From Bacteroidales bacterium (lineage in GTDB: Bacteria; Bacteroidota; Bacteroidia; Bacteroidales; VadinHA17): DNA of 64,000 bases. The notes under the pieces are model-generated. The model made no database searches, had not been told where the DNA came from, and saw only the letters and a list, made by a program, of their open reading frames with translations. A program made the translations under genes and the position numbers. The stretch is from the NCBI GenBank assembly GCA_025454795.1, contig JALONT010000003.1, positions 47,925 through 111,924 on the forward strand, in the 5' to 3' direction. Position 1 is the stretch's first letter; each line of letters opens with the position of its first letter. This document shows positions 16,910-26,789 of this stretch, piece by piece.

Positions 16910-18640
16910 ATGAGTAATATCCTATTGAGCGAACAGGAGCAAATAAGAAGACAGTCTCTTGAAGAATTAAGAAAGGCAGGGATTGATCCGTACCCTGCAG
17001 CTGAATATAAAACCAATGTATTTGCACGGCAAATTCTTGACGATTTCAATCCTGAAAAGAACAATTTCCAGGATGTCTGTCTTGCCGGGAGGATCATGAG
17101 CAGACGGATCATGGGTAATGCTTCGTTCGCTGAACTTATGGACTCTTCAGGCAGGATCCAGATTTATCTCCGTCGCGATGACATCTGCCCCGGGGAAGAC
17201 AAAGCAATGTACAATATCATATTCAAGCATCATCTGGATATTGGTGATATTATTGGTGTTCAAGGATTTGTTTTCAAAACCCAAATGGGGGAAACAACGG
17301 TACATGTAAAAGAATTCACCATTCTCAGCAAGTGTATCCGTCCGTTGCCGATAGTAAAAGAGAAAGATGGCATACTCTTCGATGCGGTTACAGATCCTGA
17401 GATGCGTTACCGCCAGCGGTATGTGGATCTTATCGTCAATCCTCATGTCCGGGATGTATTCCGTAAGAGGACGCAGATAATCCAGTCGATGCGCGAGCTG
17501 TTTAACTCACGGGGCTATCTTGAAGTCGAAACACCAATCCTTCAGCCTATCCCCGGAGGAGCTGCCGCAAGACCATTTAAAACACATCATAATACCCTGG
17601 ATACTCCTCTTTATCTGAGGATTGCGAACGAGCTCTACCTGAAGCGTCTTATTGTTGGAGGATTTGAAGGCGTCTATGAATTTGCCAAAGATTTCCGTAA
17701 TGAGGGAATGGACAGGAATCATAATCCTGAGTTTACTGTAATGGAAATTTACATTGCTTACAAGGATTATAACTGGATGATGAATTTCACCGAGGAAATA
17801 ATTAAAAAGGCTGCTCTTGATCTTCATGGCAAAACTGAGATTGTTTACGGTGAACATACTATTAACCTCAATCCTCCATTTAAACGGATCAGCATGCTTG
17901 ACGCGATTAAAGAGAACACCGGGATTGATATTTCGGGGATGAGTGAGGATGAGATGAGAAAAGTGTGCGACAGGCTTAATGTTCCTCATTCAAGTGAGAT
18001 GGGGAAAGGAAAACTTATTGATTCCATATTCGGAGAAAAATGTGAACATCATTACATTCAACCTACATTCATAATTGATTATCCCACAGAGACTTCGCCT
18101 CTGACAAAGATACACAGGAGCAAGGCCGGACTAACCGAGCGGTTTGAGCTGATGATAAATGGTAAAGAGATTGCCAATGCATACTCAGAACTTAATGATC
18201 CCATGGATCAGATGGAACGGTTCCAGGATCAGCTGAGGCTGTCCGAAAAAGGTGATGATGAAGCGATGTTCATAGATCTCGATTTCGTAAGAGCCCTGGA
18301 ATATGGCATGCCGCCCACATCTGGGATGGGAATGGGGATTGACAGGCTTACCATGCTTCTTACAAATCAACCATCAATTCAGGATGTATTATTCTTCCCG
18401 CAGATGAAGCCTGAAAGTCAAAAGTCGAAAGCCGAAAGTCAAAAGGAGGAATTTATGGATCTTGGGGTCCCGGAAGAGTGGGTGGAGCCTTTGAAAAAGC
18501 TTGGTTATACAACAATTGAAAAACTTAAAGAAGTAGAGAAAGCCGGGAAACTGGCGAATGATCTTAACGGCTTCAATAAGAAAAATAAACTGGGGCTCAA
18601 CGGATTAAGTCCTGAGGCAGTTGAAAAATGGCTGAAGTAA
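16910..18640 (+). CDS. lysS: Lysine--tRNA ligase, class II
   Basis: Charges tRNA-Lys. The protein (576 residues from ATG 16910) has an OB-fold anticodon domain (about 50-150), motif 2 [15 protein letters not shown], and motif 3 [12 protein letters not shown]. After motif 3 it continues about 75 residues beyond the usual catalytic core, with a predicted helical tail ([18 protein letters not shown]... to the end) that is a known extension in Bacteroidota. Between the core and the tail lies a short Ser-Gln-Lys repeat encoded by an AAAGTC-type microsatellite (about 18412-18446). Starts at 16889 (TTG) and 16901 (ATG) are in frame but less likely. Confidence 0.95.
   Translation: MSNILLSEQEQIRRQSLEELRKAGIDPYPAAEYKTNVFARQILDDFNPEKNNFQDVCLAGRIMSRRIMGNASFAELMDSSGRIQIYLRRDDICPGEDKAMYNIIFKHHLDIGDIIGVQGFVFKTQMGETTVHVKEFTILSKCIRPLPIVKEKDGILFDAVTDPEMRYRQRYVDLIVNPHVRDVFRKRTQIIQSMRELFNSRGYLEVETPILQPIPGGAAARPFKTHHNTLDTPLYLRIANELYLKRLIVGGFEGVYEFAKDFRNEGMDRNHNPEFTVMEIYIAYKDYNWMMNFTEEIIKKAALDLHGKTEIVYGEHTINLNPPFKRISMLDAIKENTGIDISGMSEDEMRKVCDRLNVPHSSEMGKGKLIDSIFGEKCEHHYIQPTFIIDYPTETSPLTKIHRSKAGLTERFELMINGKEIANAYSELNDPMDQMERFQDQLRLSEKGDDEAMFIDLDFVRALEYGMPPTSGMGMGIDRLTMLLTNQPSIQDVLFFPQMKPESQKSKAESQKEEFMDLGVPEEWVEPLKKLGYTTIEKLKEVEKAGKLANDLNGFNKKNKLGLNGLSPEAVEKWLK
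18412..18446 (+). repeat. In-frame AAAGTC microsatellite inside lysS
   Basis: Imperfect direct copies of GAAAGTCAAAAGTC encode the peptide [11 protein letters not shown] between the catalytic core and the C-terminal tail of lysyl-tRNA synthetase. The unit resembles the intergenic short repeats elsewhere in the window, but here it is translated. Confidence 0.6.
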
Positions 18641-18723
18641 CGGCTCAGTGGCAAAACAGCTCACAGGCGTAAAGGTAAAAACAAGAATGCCTGAATGCGA
18701 ACTCTTAAGTTAAATATCAGGAA

Positions 18724-19593
18724 GTGAGAATAACAGTTAAAAAATCATTAACTCTTATAGAATTTCTTAACGAAGCATACCCGGATTCCCCCCGGACAAG
18801 AATAAAAAAACTGCTGAAAAGCGGTGCAATAAAGATTAATGACAGACCTGTAACTCTTCATTCCTGGTCATTAAAATCAGGCGATATTGTCGAAATCAGT
18901 TCTCATTCAGGAATAACAGCCAGGTCGAGCCTTCCTTTCCCTGTCTTATATGATGACCAGAATATAATTGTAATTGACAAACCTGCAGGAATCTCAACCT
19001 CGAGCACTGATGGCAGCAGAAGTATCCAGGAGATTGTTTCGCTGGTATTGAAGACCATGAGCAAAGGAAAAGAGAGGGCCCATGTAGTCCACCGTCTTGA
19101 TAAGGAGGTGTCGGGAGTATTGCTGTTTGCCAAGTCCCACGAAGTAATGAATATTATAAAAGATCACTGGGATCAGACAGAAAAACATTATTATGCACTG
19201 GTAGAAGGGTTCCCGGAAAAGGAAGAAGACACCATTAAAAGCTGGCTCATTGAAGATAAATCACAAAAAGTTCATTCGACTTTTGAACGACCCGAGGCTA
19301 AATATAGTGAAACTCACTACAAAGTCATAAGACGCTTAAATACTTACACGCTCCTTGATTTAAGTACGAAAACCGGCCGGAAAAATCAGATCAGGGTACA
19401 TCTTTCAGATATTGGCTGCCCTATTGTGGGCGATCGCAAATATGGTGCTTCAGAAGATTATTTGCGTCAGATAAGACTTTATGCATATCATTTGTCGTTT
19501 CCTCATCCGGTAACCGGGAAAATAATCACCATAGAATCTCCTATGCCAAAAGGATTTCTGTCATTAAAGGAGAAAGATGAACATTACAAATAG
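18724..19593 (+). CDS. RluA-family pseudouridine synthase
   Basis: Converts uridine to pseudouridine in rRNA or tRNA. The 289-residue protein starts at a GTG and has an N-terminal S4 RNA-binding domain (about 10-60) and then the RluA catalytic domain, with HRLDKEVSG and the catalytic aspartate D126. The C-terminal TGRKNQIRVHLSDIGCPIVGD motif is intact. Whether it is RluC- or RluD-like cannot be decided. It ends nine bases before upp and may be co-transcribed with it. Confidence 0.9.
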   Translation: MRITVKKSLTLIEFLNEAYPDSPRTRIKKLLKSGAIKINDRPVTLHSWSLKSGDIVEISSHSGITARSSLPFPVLYDDQNIIVIDKPAGISTSSTDGSRSIQEIVSLVLKTMSKGKERAHVVHRLDKEVSGVLLFAKSHEVMNIIKDHWDQTEKHYYALVEGFPEKEEDTIKSWLIEDKSQKVHSTFERPEAKYSETHYKVIRRLNTYTLLDLSTKTGRKNQIRVHLSDIGCPIVGDRKYGASEDYLRQIRLYAYHLSFPHPVTGKIITIESPMPKGFLSLKEKDEHYK

Positions 19594-19601
19594 ATTTTAT
19601 T

Positions 19602-20222
19602 ATGCTTAACCTGTTAAAACATCCGCTTCTTACACATAAGCTTGCCCTGCTTCGACGGAAGGAGACTAATACGAAAGATTTCCGGGAAACTCTTGGCGAG
19701 ATCTCCGGATTGATGGCTTATGAGATTACGCGCGACCTTCCGCAAAAAGATATTACAGTGGAAACTCCACTCGGCAGATGCAAAACCCGGGAGCTTGCAA
19801 GGGAAGTTGTACTAATACCCGTTCTTAGAGCAGGTCTTGGGATGGTAGAAGGTATCTCAAACCTGATACCAACTGCAAAGATCGGGCATATCGGAATGTA
19901 CCGTGACCATGAGACCCTCGAACCTAAAACATATTATTCCAAATTCCCCGACAACCTTCCTGATGCAGTGGTTATGTTACTCGATCCAATGCTTGCAACA
20001 GGTGGCAGTTCAAGTGAAGCAATACAGATACTAAAGAATCATGGCGCCAGGACCATCAAGCTTGTCTGCGTTGTTGGAGCTCCTGAAGGGATAAAAAAGA
20101 TCCTCAAAGATCATCCGGATGTACAGATCTACCTTGCAGGTCTTGATGAAAAACTGAACGAACACGGATATATTGTTCCCGGACTTGGTGATGCCGGGGA
20201 CAGATTATTCGGTACCAAATAA
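19602..20222 (+). CDS. upp: Uracil phosphoribosyltransferase
   Basis: Salvages uracil to UMP with PRPP. The 206-residue protein shows PVLRAGLGM (73-81), the PRPP loop LDPMLATGGSS (127-137) and the C-terminal uracil-binding YIVPGLGDAGDRLFGT. Length and motifs match the family exactly. It follows the pseudouridine synthase by nine bases. Confidence 0.96.
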   Translation: MLNLLKHPLLTHKLALLRRKETNTKDFRETLGEISGLMAYEITRDLPQKDITVETPLGRCKTRELAREVVLIPVLRAGLGMVEGISNLIPTAKIGHIGMYRDHETLEPKTYYSKFPDNLPDAVVMLLDPMLATGGSSSEAIQILKNHGARTIKLVCVVGAPEGIKKILKDHPDVQIYLAGLDEKLNEHGYIVPGLGDAGDRLFGTK

Positions 20223-20306
20223 TGATTAAATTTAATAATCCTTTCTTAGTGTGCTGTTGTGCCAGTTCGCTAAACAATTGTCATCTTACATCTGTTTAAA
20301 TAAGGT

Positions 20307-21035
20307 ATGTTAACCGAAAAGGTAATTGAAGTAAAAGAGGTTTGGAAGTCATTTAAAACTGTGCAGGCCGTAATGGGTATTAGTCTGAATATCTCTAAAG
20401 GGCAGTTTGTTGCCATTCTGGGACCCAACGGAGCTGGAAAAACCACTCTCGTTGAAATGATTGAAGGAATCCAGAAACCCGACAAAGGGGAGATCACAAT
20501 AATGGGTAAACACTGGAAGGGCCATCAGGATGAACTACACAGGATCATCGGGCTTGCGCTCCAGGAAACAAGACTTATTGACAAACTGAGAGTGACAGAA
20601 ACGTTACAGCTCTTTGCTTCTTTTTTCAACATCGGAAAGCAGAGGATCAATGAAATCATCGAAATCGTAGGTCTTGAAGAAAAACGAAAATCATACGTTG
20701 TCAATCTCTCGGGGGGACAAAAACAAAGACTTGCTCTGGGCATAGCCCTTATCAATTCCCCCGCAATTCTCCTCCTCGATGAACCAACAACGGGACTTGA
20801 TCCCAACGCACGCAGGGAGATATGGGAAATTCTGCAGGGACTCAAGAATAAATCTGAGACCTCGATGATCCTTACAACTCATTATATGGAGGAAGCCGAA
20901 AGATTATGCGATTATGTCATAATAATGGACAATGGTGTTATCCTCCGGGAAGGCACAACTGTACAGCTTCTTCAGGAATACAGGAACCTTGATGATCTGT
21001 TCGTTTCACTTACAGGGAGGAGGATTTATGAGTAA
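20307..21035 (+). CDS. ABC transporter ATP-binding protein (ABC-2 type exporter)
   Basis: A 242-residue ATPase with Walker A GPNGAGKT (39-46), Q-loop LALQE, signature LSGGQ (134-138), Walker B LLLDEP (155-160) and the switch histidine in TTHYMEEAE. This is the DrrA/CcmA-like class that pairs with ABC-2 permeases for export of drugs, lipids or polysaccharide. The last eight bases overlap the permease start, giving translational coupling. The substrate cannot be read from the sequence. Confidence 0.9.
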   Translation: MLTEKVIEVKEVWKSFKTVQAVMGISLNISKGQFVAILGPNGAGKTTLVEMIEGIQKPDKGEITIMGKHWKGHQDELHRIIGLALQETRLIDKLRVTETLQLFASFFNIGKQRINEIIEIVGLEEKRKSYVVNLSGGQKQRLALGIALINSPAILLLDEPTTGLDPNARREIWEILQGLKNKSETSMILTTHYMEEAERLCDYVIIMDNGVILREGTTVQLLQEYRNLDDLFVSLTGRRIYE

Positions 21036-22164
21036 ACTGCTAAGATTAAATCAGTTATGGCTGCTTACCTTATCCCTTTTCCGTGAAATACTTCGGGAAC
21101 CCGGTGTCCTTTTCTGGGGAATTTTGTTCCCGATCCTTATGACTCTGGGACTTGGTCTTGCTTTTTCAAAAAAAGCTGATGTCATCCGAAAGGTGGCGGT
21201 TATTTCAGATTCATTGGCCCCGGATAAGGACTCTGCAAACCTTCATTATTTCCTCGACAAAAAATGTGAACAGAGCCTGCCGGTGGATAAAGATGATTAT
21301 AACTGGAAATTTGAGATCAGAGATGAAAAACTGGGAAACTCAGTTTTTCTGTTTTACCCAATGGATTGGGATAAATCTATGGTCCTGCTGAAAAGGGGTA
21401 CGATTAATCTGATCCTTAAGGAAAGTGAAGGAAAAACAGAATATCATTTTGATCCTCTTAATTCTGATGCAGAGCTTACATATATGAAGCTAAGCGGGAT
21501 TATTGGTGACGGAGAGGTACTCCCGGAAGGGAAGGCCTCAGAAATAAGACCTCTTACTTTATCTGGCACACGGTATATTGATTTCCTTGTCCCCGGCCTG
21601 ATTACGATGGGTGTTATGATGTCAAGTATGTGGGGTATCAGTTATGGCATTATAGAAAAACGATCGAAGAAACTGTTGCGCAGGCTGGTAGCAACACCTA
21701 TGAAAAAATCCCACTTTCTGATGGCCCTGATAACTGTCAGAGTCACAATGAATTTCATAGAAGCACTGGTCCTGCTACTGTTTGCGCTTATTACTTTCAA
21801 TATGACAATCCAGGGAGATATATCAGCGATGGTCCTGATGTTCCTTGCCGGAAATTTTGCGTTTGCAGGTATTGCTGTTTTTGTTTCATCCCATACTTCA
21901 AATACAGAAGTTGGTAATGGCCTGATAAATTTTGTAGTAATGCCGATGATGGTTCTTTCAGGAATCTTTTTCAGCTATCACAATTTCCCCGACTGGAGCA
22001 TTCCTGTAATTCAGAAGTTCCCTCTTACAATGCTTACCGATGGAATCAGAAGTATTTTCAATGAAGGAGCCGGTTATCAGGAGGTTGCCATACCTATTTT
22101 AACACTTACTGCAACAGGCGCTCTATTCTTCGGAATCGGACTGAAGATTTTCAAGTGGCATTAG
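21028..22164 (+). CDS. ABC-2 type transporter permease
   Basis: A 378-residue membrane partner of the preceding ATPase. It has one helix near the N-terminus (GVLFWGILFPILMTLGLGLAF), an extracytoplasmic domain of about 150 residues, and then five hydrophobic segments typical of ABC-2 permeases (YIDFLVPGLITMGVMMSS onward). The ATG at 21028 was chosen because it overlaps the ATPase by eight bases and begins directly before the first helix. The frame is open further upstream inside the ATPase gene. Confidence 0.88.
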   Translation: MSKLLRLNQLWLLTLSLFREILREPGVLFWGILFPILMTLGLGLAFSKKADVIRKVAVISDSLAPDKDSANLHYFLDKKCEQSLPVDKDDYNWKFEIRDEKLGNSVFLFYPMDWDKSMVLLKRGTINLILKESEGKTEYHFDPLNSDAELTYMKLSGIIGDGEVLPEGKASEIRPLTLSGTRYIDFLVPGLITMGVMMSSMWGISYGIIEKRSKKLLRRLVATPMKKSHFLMALITVRVTMNFIEALVLLLFALITFNMTIQGDISAMVLMFLAGNFAFAGIAVFVSSHTSNTEVGNGLINFVVMPMMVLSGIFFSYHNFPDWSIPVIQKFPLTMLTDGIRSIFNEGAGYQEVAIPILTLTATGALFFGIGLKIFKWH

Positions 22165-22193
22165 CTATTAACTTATATTTTATATAGGGATTC

Positions 22194-22889
22194 TTATGCA
22201 AGTAGTTTTTCCAATCTCATTTTCCATTTTTCCCAGTCCTTCATTTCTTTCGTCTGCAAGTCTATAAACTTCTGTGTATGGTCATGATGAACTAAATGGC
22301 AGAGCTCATGGATGATTACATATTCAATGCAACCTTTAGGCGCTTTAATCAATTCAGGATTTAAAATAATTTTACCTTTTGGTGTGCAACTTCCCCACCT
22401 GGTTGGCATGTCTCTCAACACGATTGATGACGGCTCAATATTGTACTTTTTAAAACTGTCTATAAGTGGCTGAGCTATTGTTCTTAATTTCAATTTTGCA
22501 TTTTGTAGGTACCATTCACCAACTAAATACTCAGCACTTGATTTATCATTTACTGTAGCTTCAATATACTTCCCTTTCAATTTCACAGATTCAAAGTTAT
22601 TCTGAATGATCTTAAGACGGTACTGCCTGCCGAGATATAGGTGAGTTTCACCGGAAATATATTTTCTTGCCGGAGTCTTGGGATGAAAATAAAGAAAGAA
22701 ACTTTGTTGTCTGATTATCCATGGAGCTTTCTTCCGGAGTTTTTCTTTAACCTTTTCAAGAGATGTGTCAACAGGGGCTTTTACTAATACAGATAAGTCT
22801 GGTTTAACTGTAATACCTAAAGATTTCCGATCGGAATATTCCAACTGAAAATTTATTTGTTTTGAACCAAATTGAATAGTGGATGTCAT
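22194..22889 (-). CDS. YgjP/DUF45-type zinc metallopeptidase
   Basis: A 231-residue protein with the zinc motif HELCH (194-198) followed by HHDH (201-204), in the context IEYVIIHELCHLVHHDH of the DUF45/YgjP family (M48-like). MPTRWGSCTPKGKI (161-174) is the second family hallmark. Members are very often the last gene of type I restriction-modification operons. Here the start codon overlaps the hsdR stop by one base, so the two are coupled. Its substrate is unknown; turnover of the restriction complex is a possible role, by inference only. Confidence 0.85.
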   Translation of the reverse strand: MTSTIQFGSKQINFQLEYSDRKSLGITVKPDLSVLVKAPVDTSLEKVKEKLRKKAPWIIRQQSFFLYFHPKTPARKYISGETHLYLGRQYRLKIIQNNFESVKLKGKYIEATVNDKSSAEYLVGEWYLQNAKLKLRTIAQPLIDSFKKYNIEPSSIVLRDMPTRWGSCTPKGKIILNPELIKAPKGCIEYVIIHELCHLVHHDHTQKFIDLQTKEMKDWEKWKMRLEKLLA

Positions 22890-25800
22890 TACCTGTAACG
22901 TATTTTAGCAACTTCAATGCACTTATTTGTAATTTCATCCATTTCTCCAAATGAAAGAGCCAGATGGTATTTGTCTCTCACCTCATCAATTAAATAATCG
23001 CCTATTTCAATTTGCAGTTTTCCCGTAATATTCGTTTTATATTGCCAGTCAATTATTGGTTTATTATTATCAAGAACAGCCTTTTGAATCAACTCGTCAA
23101 TATTCAATGCTGCCTGTGTTGAAATTTCTCTCCTTACAATATTATCCTGAATATTTTCACTCAGAGACTCTACACAAAGACCATAAAATGCTTTTGCAAC
23201 ATCTTTGTCTTTTAATGCTTCGGGAATATCACTGTCGGTGTGGGCCAAAACATTATTCATGATTTCCTGAACTCTGTTTAAATATATTGTTTCATTGATG
23301 CGATTTGATTCATACTCCATAATGGCTTCCAGCAACATCTGTGAAAACTTTTTGTAGAAGGCAGGATCTTCCTCCATTTTCTCAGAAATATGTTTTGAAG
23401 TTCTGCTTGCTATCTTATCTGCTTTTGCCGCTTTCCCTATTGTTTTCTCAACTTCCTCCTGAAATTTATCTTTTTCGAAGATGTTTACCAGTTCAGTAAT
23501 CACTTCCACTTTATCGGTAGTGATGTGTGTATCAATAAGTTTTTGAATTTGTCCTTCGTATTGTTTGTAGTCAATTTCATCAGAATACCTTTCAACAACT
23601 GCTATACGAAGTTTCAGGAACATTGTAAGATCTTCTTTGTAACGCGTAATCGTTTTTTCATCAACCTCTTTATAAAACTGAATAGAAGAGAGTGCCAGCT
23701 TCAAACCTTTTGCGAATACTGCAAGCTTATCGTAAAATAAAACTCTTACAGCTTCATCTTTTAGCAACAACTGATAAGCTTCAGCATCGCGTTTGTTTGT
23801 AACGGTTTTGAAAAGATCCCACAACTCCGAATGTTTCTGAGGCAATTTTCTTATTTCATCGTTGATATTTGTGAGGGTTCCTATCAGATCATCATCGTCA
23901 AAATCCTCAAATGAAGAATACATTTGTATTGCATCATCCAGATTTTCAATCACACCATAATAGTCAATGATGTATCCAAATTCTTTATCAGAATAAATTC
24001 TGTTCACCCTTGCAATTGCCTGTAATAGTTTATGTCCCCTCAAATTTCTTGTCAGGTATAAAACTGTATTCCTGGGTTCGTCAAAACCTGTAAGCAACTT
24101 ATCTACGACAATGATTATTTCAGGGTCTTTCTGATTCTTGAAACGACTGATGATATTCTTCTCATAGGTCTTTGAATTACCATGCTCGTCCATCATCTTC
24201 TTCCAAAAGCGATTTTCTTTATCAGTAGATTTTTCATAAGCGCTTTCTTCTCCCTCTCTTTCATCCAATGGTGAAATAAGAACTGCAGTGGATACAAGTC
24301 CTATTTCATCTAAAAAATCCTTGTAACAGATGGCGTTTATTTTTTTATCACAAACCAGTTGGGCCTTGAATGGAGTCCCTTGCCAGTTGTCCCGAAAATG
24401 TCTGCTAATGTTCCAAGCGGTGGCATATATTTTCTGTTCAGCACCATTCAGCTGGTCAGCACGACTGAATTTCTTTTTAAAGTCTGCTTTCTGATAAACG
24501 GTTAATGGTTCTGAAACCATTTCAAAAAATGTATCCAGCGGACTTGCATTCACAATTTGTCTGGGCAATCTCCCTTCATATAACAATGGCACAACTGCTT
24601 TATCATTAACAGCCTGATCGACTGTATAGGCATCAATAATGCCTCCAAATTTTGCTGCAGTGCTTTTATCTCTTTTAAAAAGAGGAGTTCCTGTCATTGC
24701 AATAAAACAGGCGTTAGGCAATGTTTTTTGCATCTCTATGTTAAAGGTTCCGTACTGAGTCCGGTGGCCTTCATCAACCAGCACAAAAATATCGTGGCTC
24801 TCCAATGGCCTGGTTATTTTTTTCATAGCCGCCACAAACTTGTTTATGATTGTGGTAACGACTGCATCACTTTTACTTTCTAACAGTTCAACCAATCTTT
24901 GACCGGTTGTGGCATTCTCAACGAACTTTCCGCACTTCCTGAATGTGCCTGTTATCTGATTATCCAGATCAGTCCGGTCAGTTACTAATACTATTTTGGG
25001 ATTACGGATTGATTTTTCCAACGCAATTGCCTGTGCAAGCATTACCATTGTTAATGATTTTCCGCTGCCCTGTGTATGCCAGATAACGCCACCTTGCCTC
25101 CGTCCATCTTCAAACTGAAGAATACGATTCATGGATTTTTTAATAGCGAAAAATTGCTGGTAACGAGCAATCTTTTTCTCGCCATTATCGAAAAGAATAA
25201 AGTTAAAAATAATATCCATCAGTCTTTCCGGTCTGCATAAGCCATATAGATACTTATCCTGAATTGTAGGATGAATATGCTCTTTTCCCAGATCATCAAA
25301 ATATTGCCTCACGTATTTAAATCGTTCACTGAACAATTTGTCTTTCTGACCTATTGGGAGTGGTTGATTTTTTAGATTCTCCAGTTCGGTTTTATATTTA
25401 TTTTCTTCCTCGACGGTTTTAAATTTTTCTTCCCACTTTGACCAAAATTTCTCAGGTGTAGCGTTGGTTGCATAAGCGGCTTCCTGGGTAGCTACACTCA
25501 TAATCACCTGTGCATAAACATACAGAGCACGGATTCCATCTTCTTGTTGGCTGCGCAGATGCTGACTAATTGCCTGTGCCAATGGTTCTTTCATATCAGG
25601 ACGTTTGCACTCAATCACACAAATAGGAATACCATTCACAAACAAAACCAGATCAGGCCGGTAATGCTCTTTACTGGCGCTTCGCATTACACTGTATTCC
25701 TCAGTTACATGAAAAACATTATTTATTAAAAATGTTTCAGGATTCCAATCGATATATTGAAGCGTAATACTTTTTTTATCACCGTCAAAGTTCTGCTCAA

Positions 25801-26149
25801 ATGCTTTTCCCAATGTAATAAGGTCGTAAACTGTTTCGCAGGCAGCAATGTAACCTTCGTTCATCGGTAATTCTTTTAAAGCACGAATTCCGTTTTCGAT
25901 ATTAGTATCGCTTATATAAGTTGTCTTTGTTGAACTTATTCTTTTATCTGAATTGATCTCCTTCAACTGCTTCCGCAGAATATCCTCTAGCAGAACATTG
26001 CTCGTTTTGCCACCTCGTAAATTTTCGGTTTCTGCCGGGCTCAGATATTTGTAACCCATCTTTTGCAATAACTGCAAGGCAGGTATCTGACTAATATGGT
26101 CCTCTTTGAAACTTGGTGTATCCATTTTTTTTTGTTTTATCTGAATCAT
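22889..26149 (-). CDS. hsdR: Type I restriction enzyme R subunit
   Basis: The motor and nuclease subunit. The 1086-residue protein has an N-terminal PD-(D/E)XK nuclease (D166 in RPDLVLF, E180 and K182 in CVIECKRP), then a superfamily 2 translocase with Walker A GSGKS (361-365), DEGH box (459-462) and the motif VI region ARVNR, and ends in a helical domain that binds the methylase core. All catalytic residues are present and no frameshift is seen, so it should be functional. It is separated from hsdS by the RAYT gene and a palindrome array, which look like an insertion. Confidence 0.95.
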   Translation of the reverse strand: MIQIKQKKMDTPSFKEDHISQIPALQLLQKMGYKYLSPAETENLRGGKTSNVLLEDILRKQLKEINSDKRISSTKTTYISDTNIENGIRALKELPMNEGYIAACETVYDLITLGKAFEQNFDGDKKSITLQYIDWNPETFLINNVFHVTEEYSVMRSASKEHYRPDLVLFVNGIPICVIECKRPDMKEPLAQAISQHLRSQQEDGIRALYVYAQVIMSVATQEAAYATNATPEKFWSKWEEKFKTVEEENKYKTELENLKNQPLPIGQKDKLFSERFKYVRQYFDDLGKEHIHPTIQDKYLYGLCRPERLMDIIFNFILFDNGEKKIARYQQFFAIKKSMNRILQFEDGRRQGGVIWHTQGSGKSLTMVMLAQAIALEKSIRNPKIVLVTDRTDLDNQITGTFRKCGKFVENATTGQRLVELLESKSDAVVTTIINKFVAAMKKITRPLESHDIFVLVDEGHRTQYGTFNIEMQKTLPNACFIAMTGTPLFKRDKSTAAKFGGIIDAYTVDQAVNDKAVVPLLYEGRLPRQIVNASPLDTFFEMVSEPLTVYQKADFKKKFSRADQLNGAEQKIYATAWNISRHFRDNWQGTPFKAQLVCDKKINAICYKDFLDEIGLVSTAVLISPLDEREGEESAYEKSTDKENRFWKKMMDEHGNSKTYEKNIISRFKNQKDPEIIIVVDKLLTGFDEPRNTVLYLTRNLRGHKLLQAIARVNRIYSDKEFGYIIDYYGVIENLDDAIQMYSSFEDFDDDDLIGTLTNINDEIRKLPQKHSELWDLFKTVTNKRDAEAYQLLLKDEAVRVLFYDKLAVFAKGLKLALSSIQFYKEVDEKTITRYKEDLTMFLKLRIAVVERYSDEIDYKQYEGQIQKLIDTHITTDKVEVITELVNIFEKDKFQEEVEKTIGKAAKADKIASRTSKHISEKMEEDPAFYKKFSQMLLEAIMEYESNRINETIYLNRVQEIMNNVLAHTDSDIPEALKDKDVAKAFYGLCVESLSENIQDNIVRREISTQAALNIDELIQKAVLDNNKPIIDWQYKTNITGKLQIEIGDYLIDEVRDKYHLALSFGEMDEITNKCIEVAKIRYR

Positions 26150-26173
26150 TTTCCCGACATCAGGGAATTTATC

Positions 26174-26764
26174 TTATTCGTTAAAAAATTTATCTTCTTG
26201 CCAATTTCTTGGATTCGTTAGGATGTAATCTGTAATCTGTTGACGGGATTTTTCATTCCGAATAATATGCTCGTAAAATCGTGATTGCCACCTGAAATGC
26301 GAAACATTGTTTTTATTGACAAATCGTGTTACAGATGATTTATATTGTTGAATAATAACCGAAATGGATCCCGGAATCGGTTTTGAGAATTGGTTATGGT
26401 TATCGCCATGGTTGTGTTCACGATTGTGGTCAGAATTATCAGGTATGGCATCAATCCGTTTTAATTCAATTAAACCATGAATGTGATTTGGCATTACAAT
26501 GTGTTCGTGCAAAACAACGTTAGGGAAATGTTCTGGAATTTCCAACCAACAATTGTCCGCAATTTTACCGGCGTCATTTAATATCATTTCCTGTGGGGGT
26601 TGAAAATTTTTAACCCATACTGCGTCAGAGCCGTAAATCTCCCCAAATAGACATTTTCTGTCCTTGACACAAATCGTAACAAAATACAATCCGGCCTGAG
26701 AATAATCGTATCCTCTCAGGCGGAATGACCTGCGGTGGTGAATGTTTGGGTTGTAATTATTCAT
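26174..26764 (-). CDS. REP-associated tyrosine transposase (RAYT)
   Basis: A 196-residue Y1 transposase of the IS200-like RAYT family. It has RRSFRLRGYDYSQAGLYFVT near the N-terminus, the HUH motif as MPNHIHGL (H94, H96), a candidate nucleophile Tyr141 in QQYKSSVTR, and the conserved FYEHIIRN segment (163-170). RAYTs process palindromic REP sequences as single strands, and this one lies next to six related palindromes. The frame is open 63 codons further upstream, but that part only translates the palindromes, so the ATG at 26764 was chosen. It lies 24 bases upstream of hsdR. Confidence 0.88.
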   Translation of the reverse strand: MNNYNPNIHHRRSFRLRGYDYSQAGLYFVTICVKDRKCLFGEIYGSDAVWVKNFQPPQEMILNDAGKIADNCWLEIPEHFPNVVLHEHIVMPNHIHGLIELKRIDAIPDNSDHNREHNHGDNHNQFSKPIPGSISVIIQQYKSSVTRFVNKNNVSHFRWQSRFYEHIIRNEKSRQQITDYILTNPRNWQEDKFFNE

Positions 26765-26789
26765 TTTATTCCTGGTTACAATATTATCT

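Noticed and set aside
17507..17989. Open frame of 160 codons antisense to lysS
   Set aside because: lysS is certain on the plus strand across this interval; the antisense frame has no recognisable domain.
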